A stretch of 15,809 nt of DNA from Chloroflexota bacterium (GCA_024223125.1 JAAEOP010000512.1:1-15809), one strand, 5' to 3'. Positions 1 through 7,362 are shown, numbered from the stretch's first letter. Notes: a model not told the origin generated them from the sequence alone. Made by a program: numbers and translations.

Positions 1-146
1 GCTTAAGCTACCTGATTGCCCCGGCAACCTTGATGGGCATCTTTAGTCAGGAAGAGGTTGTGATCACAGCCGGCGTTACCATCCTGCGGCTGGTTGCTTT
101 GTACCAAATCTTCGACGCGGTAGGCATTGTGTTGGCCGGGGAGGCC
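1..146 (+). pseudogene. MATE-family efflux transporter fragment (both ends missing)
   Basis: Open from the window edge in the frame whose codons start at 3, 6, 9 and so on. The peptide contains APATLMGIFSQEEVV followed by a hydrophobic helix and FDAVGIVLAGE. This matches the MATE pattern in which a loop with F-x-x-x-x-x-V precedes a helix ending in a phrase like 'qpfdavqivlsGaLRGaGdT'. The expected A-L-R-G-A-G-D-T never appears: after LAG, at about 140, the sequence turns into the reverse complement of another gene. The frame stays open by chance to 419, but nothing past about 146 looks like a transporter. The upstream part lies outside the window, so the 5' end is unknown. Family assignment is by recognition of the motif only. 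The abrupt end points to a deletion or inversion, or to an assembly join. Confidence 0.55.
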
Positions 147-406
147 AAAATCAGCTCAATTTTGCTCAAGCCATCGTGCCCGGCTACAAAATCTTGCTGT
201 GTATACCAGTCCTCACGCGGCGAAGGGGGCACACTGTTCAGGCGGCTCTGGTTATCGTCTTCGGATATGATGGGGTCGCTCATGGCGGGGAAGGATGACG
301 GCCGTGCCGGTTCCCCCAATCCATCCCACACCAGCGCTAACACTACGCCTAGCAAGAAGAGGAGCCAGCCCCATTTGGCAATTTGTTTGAGCGGTGTGTC
401 TGTCAT
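143..406 (-). pseudogene. 5' fragment of a membrane protein of unknown function
   Basis: Starts at ATG 406 and encodes MTDTPLKQIAKWG, then one strong transmembrane helix (residues about 12-28), a polar linker and a segment reading QDFVAGHDGLSKIELILA. That last segment resembles the first extracytoplasmic beta-rich domain found right after the N-terminal helix of large bacterial membrane glycosyltransferase-like proteins, where a phrase like 'F.a..dgLs.iel.la' recurs. This comparison is from memory and family-level only. Similarity stops at about residue 88 (position 143), where the antisense of the MATE fragment begins; the frame then runs on to a stop at 47-49 through unrelated sequence. I read it as a gene truncated by the same event that broke the MATE gene. 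The start codon sits inside a heptamer repeat array, and I see no Shine-Dalgarno sequence. Confidence 0.45.
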
Positions 407-471
407 TCGTAAGTCGTAAATTGTATGTCACAATTCGTGAATTGTAATCGAATTACGGATTACGATTCACG
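402..471. repeat. Degenerate heptamer array, ten units, partly palindromic
   Basis: Cut into sevens from 402, the sequence gives ten units that stay in phase, such as GTAAGTC and GTAAATT early and AATTACG and GATTACG late. Late units resemble reverse complements of early ones (xTCGTAA against TTACGxx). The centre contains ACAATTC-gt-GAATTGT, a perfect 7-bp inverted repeat. It overlaps the start codon of the truncated gene ending at 406 and lies just downstream of the tRNA terminator. Confidence 0.55.
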
Positions 472-484
472 AAAAGCGAGCAAC

Positions 485-511
485 AAAAAAGGCTACCCCT
501 GAGGAGCAGCC
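485..511 (-). terminator. Rho-independent terminator of the tRNA gene
   Basis: On the minus strand GGCTGCTCC, loop TCA and GGGGTAGCC form a 9-bp stem (two G-U pairs), followed immediately by six T residues (485-490). It lies 13 nt after the tRNA 3' end, which fits a monocistronic tRNA transcript. Confidence 0.8.
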
Positions 512-524
512 TCCAATTTTCTTG

Positions 525-598
525 TGGCGCCAATTGGATTTGAACCAATGACCTAGGGCTTATGAGTCCCCCGCTCTGACCAACTGAGCTATGGCGCC
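525..598 (-). tRNA. tRNA with CAT anticodon (elongator Met or lysidine-type Ile2)
   Basis: Folds into a complete 74-nt cloverleaf: acceptor GGCGCCA/TGGCGCC, D stem GCTC/GAGC, anticodon loop CTCATAA, T stem ATTGG/CCAAT with loop TTCAAAT, and discriminator A73. CCA is not encoded (CAA follows A73), so a CCA-adding enzyme is needed. The anticodon stem GGGGA/GCCCT contains a G27-U43 pair and an A31-G39 mismatch. A CAT anticodon serves initiator Met, elongator Met or, after TilS modification, Ile2. The perfect first acceptor pair argues against initiator. The G-U at 27-43 and the loop context recall E. coli tRNA-Ile2, but I cannot decide between Met and Ile2. It has its own promoter (610-638) and terminator (485-511). 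Confidence 0.9.
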
Positions 599-609
599 AA
601 GCGACCGAA

Positions 610-638
610 ATTATAACCAACTCATCTTGCCCTGACAA
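610..638 (-). promoter_or_regulatory. Sigma70-like promoter for the tRNA
   Basis: Minus-strand TTGTCA (633-638), 17-bp spacer and TATAAT (610-615). The predicted start is about 5 nt before the mature tRNA 5' end at 598. It sits immediately after the stop codon of the M50 protease gene (645-647), so the tRNA is transcribed independently of that operon. Confidence 0.75.
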
Positions 639-644
639 CTTTCA

Positions 645-1820
645 TCAGAGGATGATGAAAGGCACAGGCACAAACACCAAAACGAAAATTATCATGGTGA
701 TAAGGCCGATCCAGCGCCGACGTCCGTCTAACTCCGTTACATCATCCAACGGTTCGGCATGAACCCGGCCAAAGACAAAAATTAGCAGCCACCACACCAG
801 CCAGGTCAACGCGCCCCCAATCAACAAGGACAGCACAGCCAGCCCGCCCAACAAAATCAGCACCGGCATGAAAAATTGTTCTGTCTTTTTTCCCCATAAG
901 GCATAAGTAATGTGCCCGCCATCTAATTGGCCGACGGGCATCAGGTTCAAGCCCGTTACCAGCAAACCTACCCAGCCGGCCCAGGCCAATTGGTTTAAGT
1001 ACACATCCTGGCTGCCATTGGGCAAAAATTCGCCAAAGATTAATATCTTCATAGCTGCGTACAAAATGGAATTGCCTTCCAGCAGCCCCCCTTCCACAAT
1101 CGGACCCACTTCAGATGTTGATAGACCAATAAACAAAATGGGGACAGCAAAGACAAAGCCGGCCAATGGCCCGGCCACGCCAATATCCAACAGCGCCCGT
1201 TTGTTTTTAACCCGCTCCTTCAACTGAATAAAAGCCCCCAGTGTGCCAATAGGTGAAATGACGGGCAGGGGAATAAAGTAGGGCAGCGTCACCTCTACTT
1301 TATGATAGCGGGCAGCCAGATAATGCCCCATCTCATGTGCCCCCAAAATTAGCAAAATGCTGGCGCTAAACGGAATGCCCCGCCACAGTTGAGTGGCGTA
1401 TTCTGCTATCTGTTCTGGTGTTTGAGCTTCAGAAATGGCCCCGGTGATGAGGGTGGAGAAGATGGTAAGGATGAAGAGGAGGGCGTTAATTTGCCATTTG
1501 GATTTTTGGGGATGAATAACACCCGGTTCGGCCGTGATGACGACACGCTGGTCGCTTTCACGATTGACAGTGGGAGTAAAATCTTGTTCTTCACAAACGG
1601 CGTGGATAGTATCAAAACAAACGGCCGAATCTTGCAAGAAACGGCCGTGAAACTGCACTGCCCCCCGAAAAGGTTCATCTAATCCGGTGTGGTTAACAGC
1701 AAAACAGGGTGCCATACCAGTCCGCATCGCCTGGACGGCATCTAAAGAGACGGTCGGTTTATCTGGTGTGTACGGGTTATGATTCATCGGCGGCCGATAG
1801 TTCATCCGCGTCGTCGTCAT
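645..1820 (-). CDS. Site-2 protease family (M50) membrane metalloprotease, EGY-like
   Basis: A 391-aa intramembrane zinc protease. Numbering from ATG 1820, residues 1-110 are a soluble N-terminal domain, followed by about seven hydrophobic segments. The zinc-binding HEMGH lies at 162-166 and the third ligand at D300 in NLMPVGQLDGG. Between them is GTLGAFIQLKERVKNKR with RALLDIGVAGPLAG, typical of the cyanobacterial/plastid EGY branch of S2P enzymes. Such proteases cleave transmembrane substrates, often anti-sigma factors or membrane-bound regulators; the substrate here is unknown. The start overlaps the end of the 77-aa membrane-protein gene by 44 bp. GTG at 1823 and ATGs at 1805 and 1787 are alternatives; a GGGG run a few bases before ATG 1820 favours that one. 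All metal ligands are intact. No bait for cleavage is obvious nearby other than the two-helix protein upstream. Confidence 0.9.
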   Translation of the reverse strand: MTTTRMNYRPPMNHNPYTPDKPTVSLDAVQAMRTGMAPCFAVNHTGLDEPFRGAVQFHGRFLQDSAVCFDTIHAVCEEQDFTPTVNRESDQRVVITAEPGVIHPQKSKWQINALLFILTIFSTLITGAISEAQTPEQIAEYATQLWRGIPFSASILLILGAHEMGHYLAARYHKVEVTLPYFIPLPVISPIGTLGAFIQLKERVKNKRALLDIGVAGPLAGFVFAVPILFIGLSTSEVGPIVEGGLLEGNSILYAAMKILIFGEFLPNGSQDVYLNQLAWAGWVGLLVTGLNLMPVGQLDGGHITYALWGKKTEQFFMPVLILLGGLAVLSLLIGGALTWLVWWLLIFVFGRVHAEPLDDVTELDGRRRWIGLITMIIFVLVFVPVPFIIL

Positions 1821-2010
1821 CACCCCAACTAATAATCCAGATGCAGGCGCCGGCTACCAGAACAGTGACAACGATTAGCCAAAACCATTGAGTGGTTTGC
1901 AAACCTACATCACGCGCTTCAAAGAGTAACAAAATAACCATGCCCAGCGCCAACACAAACCAGGCAGATAGGTTGGGGTGTTTCATGATCCAGTTTTTGA
2001 ATGTGTCCAT
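1777..2010 (-). CDS. Small two-helix membrane protein with acidic tail (unknown)
   Basis: A 77-aa protein beginning MDTFKNWIMKHPNLSAW. It has two predicted transmembrane helices (about residues 13-32 and 40-62), and its tail is strongly acidic with GDDDDADELSAADES. I do not recognise a family. It lies directly upstream of, and overlaps by 44 bp, the M50 protease gene, so the two are probably translated from one mRNA. The acidic tail is encoded by the same DNA that encodes the protease N-terminus, so the tail composition may partly reflect overlap constraint. The ATG at 2010 is preceded by heptamer repeats and not by a Shine-Dalgarno sequence. A role as partner, regulator or substrate of the protease is only inference from linkage. 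The length, hydrophobic pattern and operon position make it a likely real gene. Confidence 0.7.
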   Translation of the reverse strand: MDTFKNWIMKHPNLSAWFVLALGMVILLLFEARDVGLQTTQWFWLIVVTVLVAGACIWIISWGDDDDADELSAADES

Positions 2011-2013
2011 ATT

Positions 2014-2069
2014 CGTGTTCCGTGTTCCGTGTTCCGTAACCTAACTTTGGATTACGGATTACGGATCAC
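2014..2069. repeat. Heptamer array, eight in-phase units
   Basis: CGTGTTC is repeated exactly three times (2014-2034). Two diverged units follow. GGATTAC is then present twice (2049-2062), with a third copy GGATCAC (2063-2069), all on the same 7-bp register. It fills the gap between the stop codon of coaE (which it overlaps) and the start codon of the 77-aa membrane-protein gene. Unlike other arrays here it has no clear inverted half. Confidence 0.75.
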
Positions 2070-3325
2070 CCTTTCCGTGTATCACGTAAGATTTTAAGCA
2101 AATAAAAGGTATCATCTGGCTGCGATTCTTCAATAGCGATTACCCAATTATTAGCCAACTCTTCTTTTGGCAGGACGCTGTAGCCATAAGTAGCTGCCAG
2201 GCGGCGCAAATCATCCGGGGCGTCATTGGGCAGGAAGAGGACGAGGATTTGGCAAACGTGGGCGTTGGCCGATTTTTCAATCTCTTCCAGTATGGCTGAA
2301 CCGGTGACAATCAGCATCTCTGGCGGGTAAATGTAAATTTCATCTACACAGCCGACCTGGCTGTCAATATTCCAACCGACAACAGCACTAATGTCGGGGC
2401 CAATCTGGCCGATAAAGTAGCCTCGTTCGCTGAGGGCCATGAGTAGTTCGGCCCGTTTCATTTTGACAGCGCCATCGGTAGCTTTCTGAATGAGCAGGAG
2501 GATAGAGGGGATGTCTGACGGCCGTGCCCGGCGTACCTGTAAATCTTCCGGTCGTTCGTCTATTTCTAAAGGAGGTAGGTCTGGGGTGAGTACGGCCGTT
2601 TCCGTAGACGTCATTTCTGTAGTAGCTTCATCGGTGGCGGCCGACTTTGCTTTGATGATTGGCTTTGGGGTCCGGTCTAGCCGCAGTTTGGCGTCCACTG
2701 TGCGCGGGTCTGGCAGCCGGGACCAAACCATGCCAAATTGGGACATCGTATCAGCCATCAAACCATCGGTATCAATGACCACATCAGCAAAGGCCACTTT
2801 TTCCTCCTGAGAACCTTGAGACTTGATACGGTCGGCCGCTTCGACCATGGCCATACCCCGACACACCCGCAATCGCTCTAACTGTTTTCGTCTATCGCAG
2901 CGAGTTACCCAAACCTGGTGGCAGCTATCGGCTAAATTACCATCCAGTAATTTGATGGCCTCGACCATGATAGTGGTGGCTTCACTGGTCAGGATGCGTT
3001 GATCAACTTCAATTTGTACGGCCGGATGAATGATGGATTCTAGCAGCAGCATGGCATCCGAATCAGAAAAGACGATCTGGCCTAAGATTTTGCGGTCTAT
3101 TCGGCCGTTATCCTTACGTACCCGCGAACTAAATTGGGCGGCAATCACCTCCTGCAACTCTGTATTGGTATCCATCAACTCGTGTACAATCTTGTCGGCA
3201 TCAATCGTCAAGGCGCCCTCTTCCCTGGCTAGCTGCATCACGGCCGATTTGCCTGTAGCAATGTTACCGGTTAACCCAATGATATATTTGCCATCATAAT
3301 GGGTGACGCTTTGCTCTTCACTCAT
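2066..3325 (-). CDS. coaE: Dephospho-CoA kinase fused to a GNAT-like domain
   Basis: A 419-aa protein. Residues about 14-205 form dephospho-CoA kinase, which phosphorylates the 3'-OH of the ribose of dephospho-CoA in the last step of CoA synthesis. The P-loop GLTGNIATGKS is at 17-27, the IDADKIVHEL segment at 41-50 (family D-x-D), and FSDSDAMLLLESIIHP near 100 is the typical lid-proximal region. A low-complexity Thr/Ala/Glu/Pro linker (about 206-262) joins it to residues about 263-412, which start VRRARPSDIPSILLLI like a GNAT acetyltransferase. The usual Q/R-x-x-G-x-G/A acetyl-CoA loop is not clear (VTGSAIL at most), so this half may bind but not acetylate. Standard CoaE is about 200 aa. Its ATG overlaps the ABC-F stop by 8 bp (ATGAGTGA), indicating translational coupling. 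The kinase assignment is firm, the GNAT one moderate. Confidence 0.88.
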   Translation of the reverse strand: MSEEQSVTHYDGKYIIGLTGNIATGKSAVMQLAREEGALTIDADKIVHELMDTNTELQEVIAAQFSSRVRKDNGRIDRKILGQIVFSDSDAMLLLESIIHPAVQIEVDQRILTSEATTIMVEAIKLLDGNLADSCHQVWVTRCDRRKQLERLRVCRGMAMVEAADRIKSQGSQEEKVAFADVVIDTDGLMADTMSQFGMVWSRLPDPRTVDAKLRLDRTPKPIIKAKSAATDEATTEMTSTETAVLTPDLPPLEIDERPEDLQVRRARPSDIPSILLLIQKATDGAVKMKRAELLMALSERGYFIGQIGPDISAVVGWNIDSQVGCVDEIYIYPPEMLIVTGSAILEEIEKSANAHVCQILVLFLPNDAPDDLRRLAATYGYSVLPKEELANNWVIAIEESQPDDTFYLLKILRDTRKG

Positions 3326-5345
3326 GAAAATTCTCCCACTGCTCCATTAACTGTGCCAATTCCGTTTCCGCCAAAGCATATGCCTGACTTAAGCTTTGTA
3401 TCTTATCAAAAGATTGGGCTTCTGTCGCCTTTTGTAAATCTACCGTTACCTGTTGTAAATTTTGTTCGGCCGCTTCAATTTTATCCTCAATCTGGGCCAA
3501 CGCTTGTTGGCGACGGCGCTGTTCATTTTTGCTGAGTTGACGGCCGTCTGGCATTGCTTCATCTGTTTCTTTGGCAGTTTGTCGTCTAGTCTGGGCTGCT
3601 TTTTTGGCGGCTTCCATTTCACCCTGCCGGATGGTGAGGTATTCTTGATAACGGCAGTTGTAGATGTGTAGACGGCCGTGACGTAGTTCCCAAATTTGGG
3701 TTGCCAGTCGGTCTACCAGATAGCGATCATGAGACACCATCAAAAGAGTGCCTCCATACTGTTCTAATGCTTCCTGCAATGTTTCTTGCGCCGGAATATC
3801 CAGATGGTTCGTCGGCTCATCTAGTAGCAAAAAGTTAGCCTTCGCCAGCGCCAAAATAGCCAGGGAAAGCCGTCCCCGTTCACCGCCACTGAGCATACTA
3901 ATCCGCTTATATACATTATCACCGCGAAAGAGGAATTGGGCCAAATAATTTCGCGCTTCGCTGATGAGCATATTTTTGTGGTCGAGAAGTTCATCCAATA
4001 CCGTGTTTTCAATGTTCAACTGTTCGTGCGCCTGGGCAAAATAAGCCAGTTCCAAACTGGCCCCCAGAATAAATTCACCTTGTAGTGGTTCTATTTGGGC
4101 TAATACCGTCTTCAAAAAGGTAGACTTTCCACTACCATTTGGCCCAATGAAGGCCGCACATTCGGTACGTCGCAGTTCGATGTCATCGGCCTGAAAGAGG
4201 GGGGTTCCAGGGTAGCCAATCTCCAACTTTTTGGTACGCAAGACCAACTCCCCACTGCGGTGGCTGGCGTTGAGGGTGATGTGCATGTGGGACGGCCGTT
4301 GGGGAGATCGAATCTCACTAATCTGCTGTTGCAACTCGCCCACTGTTGTGGCAATGCGGCCTAAATTCAGGGTGTTGGTCACTTGCAGCCACCCTTTGCT
4401 TTTTATCATCATTAGCGCATCCAGGCCGCCGGCGCGGTAAGCGGCTACTTCACGGGACAGGCGGCTGAGTTTACCCTGAGCCATCTGCGTCCGCTGCCCG
4501 GCTATATGGCGGCGGATATAATCCATCTGCTTTTCAATATGTGCCCAAAAATCAGCATATGCTTGCAACTGCTTTTCCCAACGATGCTGCCGCTGCTGCA
4601 CATAAGCCGAATAGTTACCGTGATATGTTTGCACCCCCATGTGGCTCATTTCCCAAATATTGTTGACCACATTATCCAAAAAATAACGATCGTGGCTGAC
4701 CACCAGAATGGCTCCCGGCCAGATTTTAAGCGCTCCTTCCAGCCATTGTACGGCCGTTACATCCAAATGATTTGTCGGTTCATCCAGAATAAGCAAATCG
4801 GGCTGTTCTAGCAACAGACGGGCCAGGAGAAGGCGCGTCTTTTGTCCGCCGCTCAGGTGGGGCAGCGGCAGACGCCAATCAGGTTCATCAAACCCCAGCC
4901 CGGTAAGCACCTGTTTGATACGCACTTCATAATCGTAGCCTCCGGCCGTTTCAAAGCGGGTTTGCAGCTTGCTATATTCTTCCAGCAAACCATCCGACAT
5001 CTGTCCTGCGGCCATCTCCTGTTCCATTTGGCGCAACCATCGTTCATCTTCGCGTAGACTAGCAAAAACGGTCAGCAGTTCATCGTAGACAGTGTGTTCT
5101 TGCCCGGCAAATGCTTGAGATGCTTCCTGGGGCAAATAGCCCAACCGCGTTCCTTTGGCAACATGAACGGAACCAGCGGCTGATTTACTAATTCCGGCCA
5201 GAATGAGCAGTAAGGTGGTTTTACCGACACCGTTTGGCCCCACCAACCCTACTTTACCGTCGTTGGGGATGCTGGCGGTAACGCCACTAAAAAGGTCTAA
5301 ACTACCAAAGGATTGGCCGATATGGTGTGCTGTCAGGATTGCCAT
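3318..5345 (-). CDS. ABC-F family ATPase (ribosome-associated type)
   Basis: A 675-aa soluble protein with two ABC cassettes and no membrane segments. Cassette 1 has Walker A GPNGVGKT (36-43), signature LSGGQ (164-168) and DEPTNHLD (188-195). Cassette 2 has GPNGSGKS (401-408), LSGGE (485-489) and DEPTNHLD (509-516). The duplicated DEPTNHLD and the charged linker between cassettes (about 230-350) define ABC-F proteins, which act at the ribosomal E site in translation, ribosome rescue or antibiotic protection. The C-terminal 100 residues are rich in Gln/Glu/Lys and likely a coiled coil, as in Uup/YdiF-type members. Which subfamily it belongs to, and whether it protects against a drug, cannot be told from sequence alone. 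It is the first gene of the minus-strand run with coaE. There is no Shine-Dalgarno sequence; a TATAAT lies only 8 bp before the ATG. Confidence 0.93.
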   Translation of the reverse strand: MAILTAHHIGQSFGSLDLFSGVTASIPNDGKVGLVGPNGVGKTTLLLILAGISKSAAGSVHVAKGTRLGYLPQEASQAFAGQEHTVYDELLTVFASLREDERWLRQMEQEMAAGQMSDGLLEEYSKLQTRFETAGGYDYEVRIKQVLTGLGFDEPDWRLPLPHLSGGQKTRLLLARLLLEQPDLLILDEPTNHLDVTAVQWLEGALKIWPGAILVVSHDRYFLDNVVNNIWEMSHMGVQTYHGNYSAYVQQRQHRWEKQLQAYADFWAHIEKQMDYIRRHIAGQRTQMAQGKLSRLSREVAAYRAGGLDALMMIKSKGWLQVTNTLNLGRIATTVGELQQQISEIRSPQRPSHMHITLNASHRSGELVLRTKKLEIGYPGTPLFQADDIELRRTECAAFIGPNGSGKSTFLKTVLAQIEPLQGEFILGASLELAYFAQAHEQLNIENTVLDELLDHKNMLISEARNYLAQFLFRGDNVYKRISMLSGGERGRLSLAILALAKANFLLLDEPTNHLDIPAQETLQEALEQYGGTLLMVSHDRYLVDRLATQIWELRHGRLHIYNCRYQEYLTIRQGEMEAAKKAAQTRRQTAKETDEAMPDGRQLSKNEQRRRQQALAQIEDKIEAAEQNLQQVTVDLQKATEAQSFDKIQSLSQAYALAETELAQLMEQWENFHE

Positions 5346-5353
5346 CGCAGGGA

Positions 5354-5359
5354 ATTATA
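5354..5359 (-). promoter_or_regulatory. -10 element very close to the ABC-F start codon
   Basis: Minus-strand TATAAT at 5354-5359 is separated from ATG 5345 by only 8 bp, so transcription should start at or within 1-2 nt of the start codon. The -35 region is poor (TTGTAG at 16-bp spacing). Together with the missing Shine-Dalgarno this predicts a leaderless or nearly leaderless mRNA. Confidence 0.5.
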
Positions 5360-5415
5360 CCTGTTGTCAGGACGACTACAATGATGGTAGTTCCCGGTGT
5401 ATGACTCGCGGCCGT

Positions 5416-5444
5416 CTGGCAAGCTGGCTTACAGTTTTTAGAAT
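5416..5444 (+). promoter_or_regulatory. Possible sigma70-like promoter for the thioredoxin-TPR gene
   Basis: CTGGCA (5416-5421), 17-bp spacer and TAGAAT (5439-5444). The start would be about 40 nt before ATG 5492. The -10 matches consensus at five of six positions and the -35 at four. It shares the 146-bp divergent intergenic region with the ABC-F promoter. Confidence 0.4.
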
Positions 5445-5491
5445 ACGGCCGACTACACTACAATCATCAAAAACAACATGAGGCAAGAAGT

Positions 5492-6283
5492 ATGAAATGG
5501 TTTCCCTTTGGCAAGAAAAAGAAAACAGTCCCAACTGGGTTGGTTGTCTTAAATGTCACTGACAGCAGTTTTGAGACGCAGGTCATTAAGCGCTCATTCA
5601 AACAGCCGGTGATGGTAGATTTTTGGGCGGCGTGGTGCGGGCCGTGTCGCCAATTAGGACCGATATTGGAACGGTTAGCCGAGGATCCAGATAGCGAGTG
5701 GATGCTGGCAAAATTGGATACCGAACACAACCAGCGTATGGCGGCCAGATACCAGATTCGTTCTATTCCGGCGGTGAAGATGTTCCGCAATGGCCGTATT
5801 GTGGGTGAGTTTACCGGTGTTATGCCCGAACCAATGGTGCGCCAGTTTGCAGCCCAATCCATTGAGAAACCGGCCCTCATTCAAGGGTTCAAAGGGGGAG
5901 AAGACCCCGCCCAGCGGCTGCGTCTGGCCCAACATCAACTGAAAAAAGGGAACGGATTTGAAGCGTATGCTTTGTTGAAAGATTTTCCCGAAAGCGCGGA
6001 GAAGGATACGGCCGTACAGCTTTTCTCCTTAGCCAAATTCATGTGTGATATGGAAGATGGGGATGGGCTAACTAGCGTTGAGGCGCTGGATGAGCATTAT
6101 CTGGCAGCCAATAAAGCGCTGATACGACGCAAACCTGGTCAGGCATTAGACCACCTGCTGGCTGCTTTAGATGTTGGTGAGGAAATGGACGGCCGTTATA
6201 CAACCGACATTATTGAATCACTCTTTGCCCTGCTGGGGGAAAACCACAAACTCACCAAAACATACCGCGCCAAACTTAGTTGA
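5492..6283 (+). CDS. Thioredoxin-domain protein with C-terminal TPR region (CnoX/YbbN-like)
   Basis: A 263-aa protein. After a basic N-terminus (KKKK at about 8-11), residues about 17-125 form a thioredoxin fold with an intact WCGPC redox centre at 48-52, preceded by MVDFWAA, and the cis-proline region RSIPAVKMF. Residues about 135-263 are helical and start with DPAQRLRLAQHQLKKG, the layout of the TPR-like half of CnoX/YbbN chaperedoxins. Those proteins hold unfolded clients under oxidative stress and pass them to chaperones. E. coli CnoX has lost the classical CxxC activity, whereas here both cysteines are present, so reductase activity is plausible. A GAGG about 10 bases before ATG 5492 is the likely ribosome binding site. 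It is divergent from the ABC-F gene and convergent with the R-M cassette; no operon partner is seen. Confidence 0.88.
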   Translation: MKWFPFGKKKKTVPTGLVVLNVTDSSFETQVIKRSFKQPVMVDFWAAWCGPCRQLGPILERLAEDPDSEWMLAKLDTEHNQRMAARYQIRSIPAVKMFRNGRIVGEFTGVMPEPMVRQFAAQSIEKPALIQGFKGGEDPAQRLRLAQHQLKKGNGFEAYALLKDFPESAEKDTAVQLFSLAKFMCDMEDGDGLTSVEALDEHYLAANKALIRRKPGQALDHLLAALDVGEEMDGRYTTDIIESLFALLGENHKLTKTYRAKLS

Positions 6284-6355
6284 GGTGTGTCTGATAACTC
6301 TGTACAGTGTTGCTAAATTATTTTCGGGTTCGTCTGCGTAAATTACGGATATAAG

Positions 6356-7357
6356 CTAATTTAGTATCTTGCGGAATTTATTAGCGGAGTGAATGAACGC
6401 CATCGCGGGCCATTGGTTCCTGTCTTGAGGAAGATGAATACGGCTGTTGAGATAGCCCTTAAAGACTTCTAATCCCCCGGCCAACCCTACTTCACGGAGT
6501 TCTTTCTCTTTTTCTGGATTAATTTTCATGAATAAATCTTCGTCCAAATAAATCAAACCATTATCGTACGCCCGGTGGTATGTGGGTGATAAGCAAATCC
6601 CATTAGCAACTTCATCATTACTGTTTTCAACGCCAACCGGCAAGATGTGAGCAGCGTCAATTAAACGTAGTTGGATGCGTGTAACTGCACAACGTTGTTC
6701 ATAAGCATTTAGCACTTTGCGCCGAAAACTGGAATCTCTTGATAAACGAGAAACCGTTTGTATCACCCTTCGTCTCTCGGCTGGTATTTGTTCAATCTCG
6801 TTTGGTCTGATTTCTTCTAAAGCGACTGCGCGAGAAAGCAAGCCCACAGTAGCAGCGTCAGATCCTTGTGCATGAAGCATTTTGGCATTCAAAACGTAAG
6901 CCAATAATTGATCCGGTCGAATACCGATTGTAATTTCTTCATTCCCTTTTGTTGTGAAGGAAAACCCATCTTGAAGCGCCTGATGTAATGCCGTAATGGG
7001 TATTTGAATGGAAGGTGATCGCGTCGAAAATGTATGATGTTTGCTCAAGTCAAAACCAGCAAAACAACCTAAATTGGGTTCATAGCCCATGATTACAGTG
7101 GGGCCAGCGGGATTTCGGGCAATTGGGGGTGTGATGCCGGTGATCTGTATGCGATACTCATTTTTAGGGCGAGCGGCTCCGCCGCCATGAGTAAGTGTCC
7201 AGATATAAACCCACATCTCAAACATATTTTGTCCGGCTTGCACAACATAGCGACGGGGATTTCGCTGGGTATCAGAAATCAAAATGCCTGACGCGTTGCT
7301 TTCCGCTAAGGCATCATCGATGGACTTTAATAGTAAGGAAGTTGAAAGCCGTGGCAT
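6356..7357 (-). CDS. HNH restriction endonuclease of a type II R-M system
   Basis: A 333-aa protein whose C-terminal third contains an HNH_2-like module: RCAVTRI (C223), AAHILPVG (H237), ANGICLSPTYHRAYDNG (N252, H261, D265) and LIYLDED. This is the arrangement in which the nuclease cuts DNA using a beta-beta-alpha-metal fold. Residues about 36-160 form a separate domain with FEMWVYIWTLTHGGGAARP, presumably for target recognition; I do not recognise it. The start ATG 7357 lies 5 bp after the methyltransferase stop with no Shine-Dalgarno, so its translation is probably coupled to the methyltransferase. Methylase-first order is common in R-M systems and delays nuclease expression. The role as cognate restriction enzyme is inferred from the paired gene. 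The region is visibly more AT-rich than its flanks and has no CGGCCG. Confidence 0.82.
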   Translation of the reverse strand: MPRLSTSLLLKSIDDALAESNASGILISDTQRNPRRYVVQAGQNMFEMWVYIWTLTHGGGAARPKNEYRIQITGITPPIARNPAGPTVIMGYEPNLGCFAGFDLSKHHTFSTRSPSIQIPITALHQALQDGFSFTTKGNEEITIGIRPDQLLAYVLNAKMLHAQGSDAATVGLLSRAVALEEIRPNEIEQIPAERRRVIQTVSRLSRDSSFRRKVLNAYEQRCAVTRIQLRLIDAAHILPVGVENSNDEVANGICLSPTYHRAYDNGLIYLDEDLFMKINPEKEKELREVGLAGGLEVFKGYLNSRIHLPQDRNQWPAMAFIHSANKFRKILN

Positions 7358-7362
7358 GGTAT

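Noticed and set aside
30..419. 129-codon open frame as one protein
   Set aside because: Only the first third is transporter-like; the rest is the antisense of another gene, so the frame is a chance read-through of a junction.
402..471. CRISPR-like array
   Set aside because: Units are 7 bp, contiguous and without spacers, and no cas gene is in the window.
6313..6364. CTAAATTA/TAATTTAG inverted repeat at the trx/HNH gap as an insertion border
   Set aside because: Only 8 bp with a 36-bp loop in AT-rich sequence; no matching copy is found on the thiD side of the cassette.
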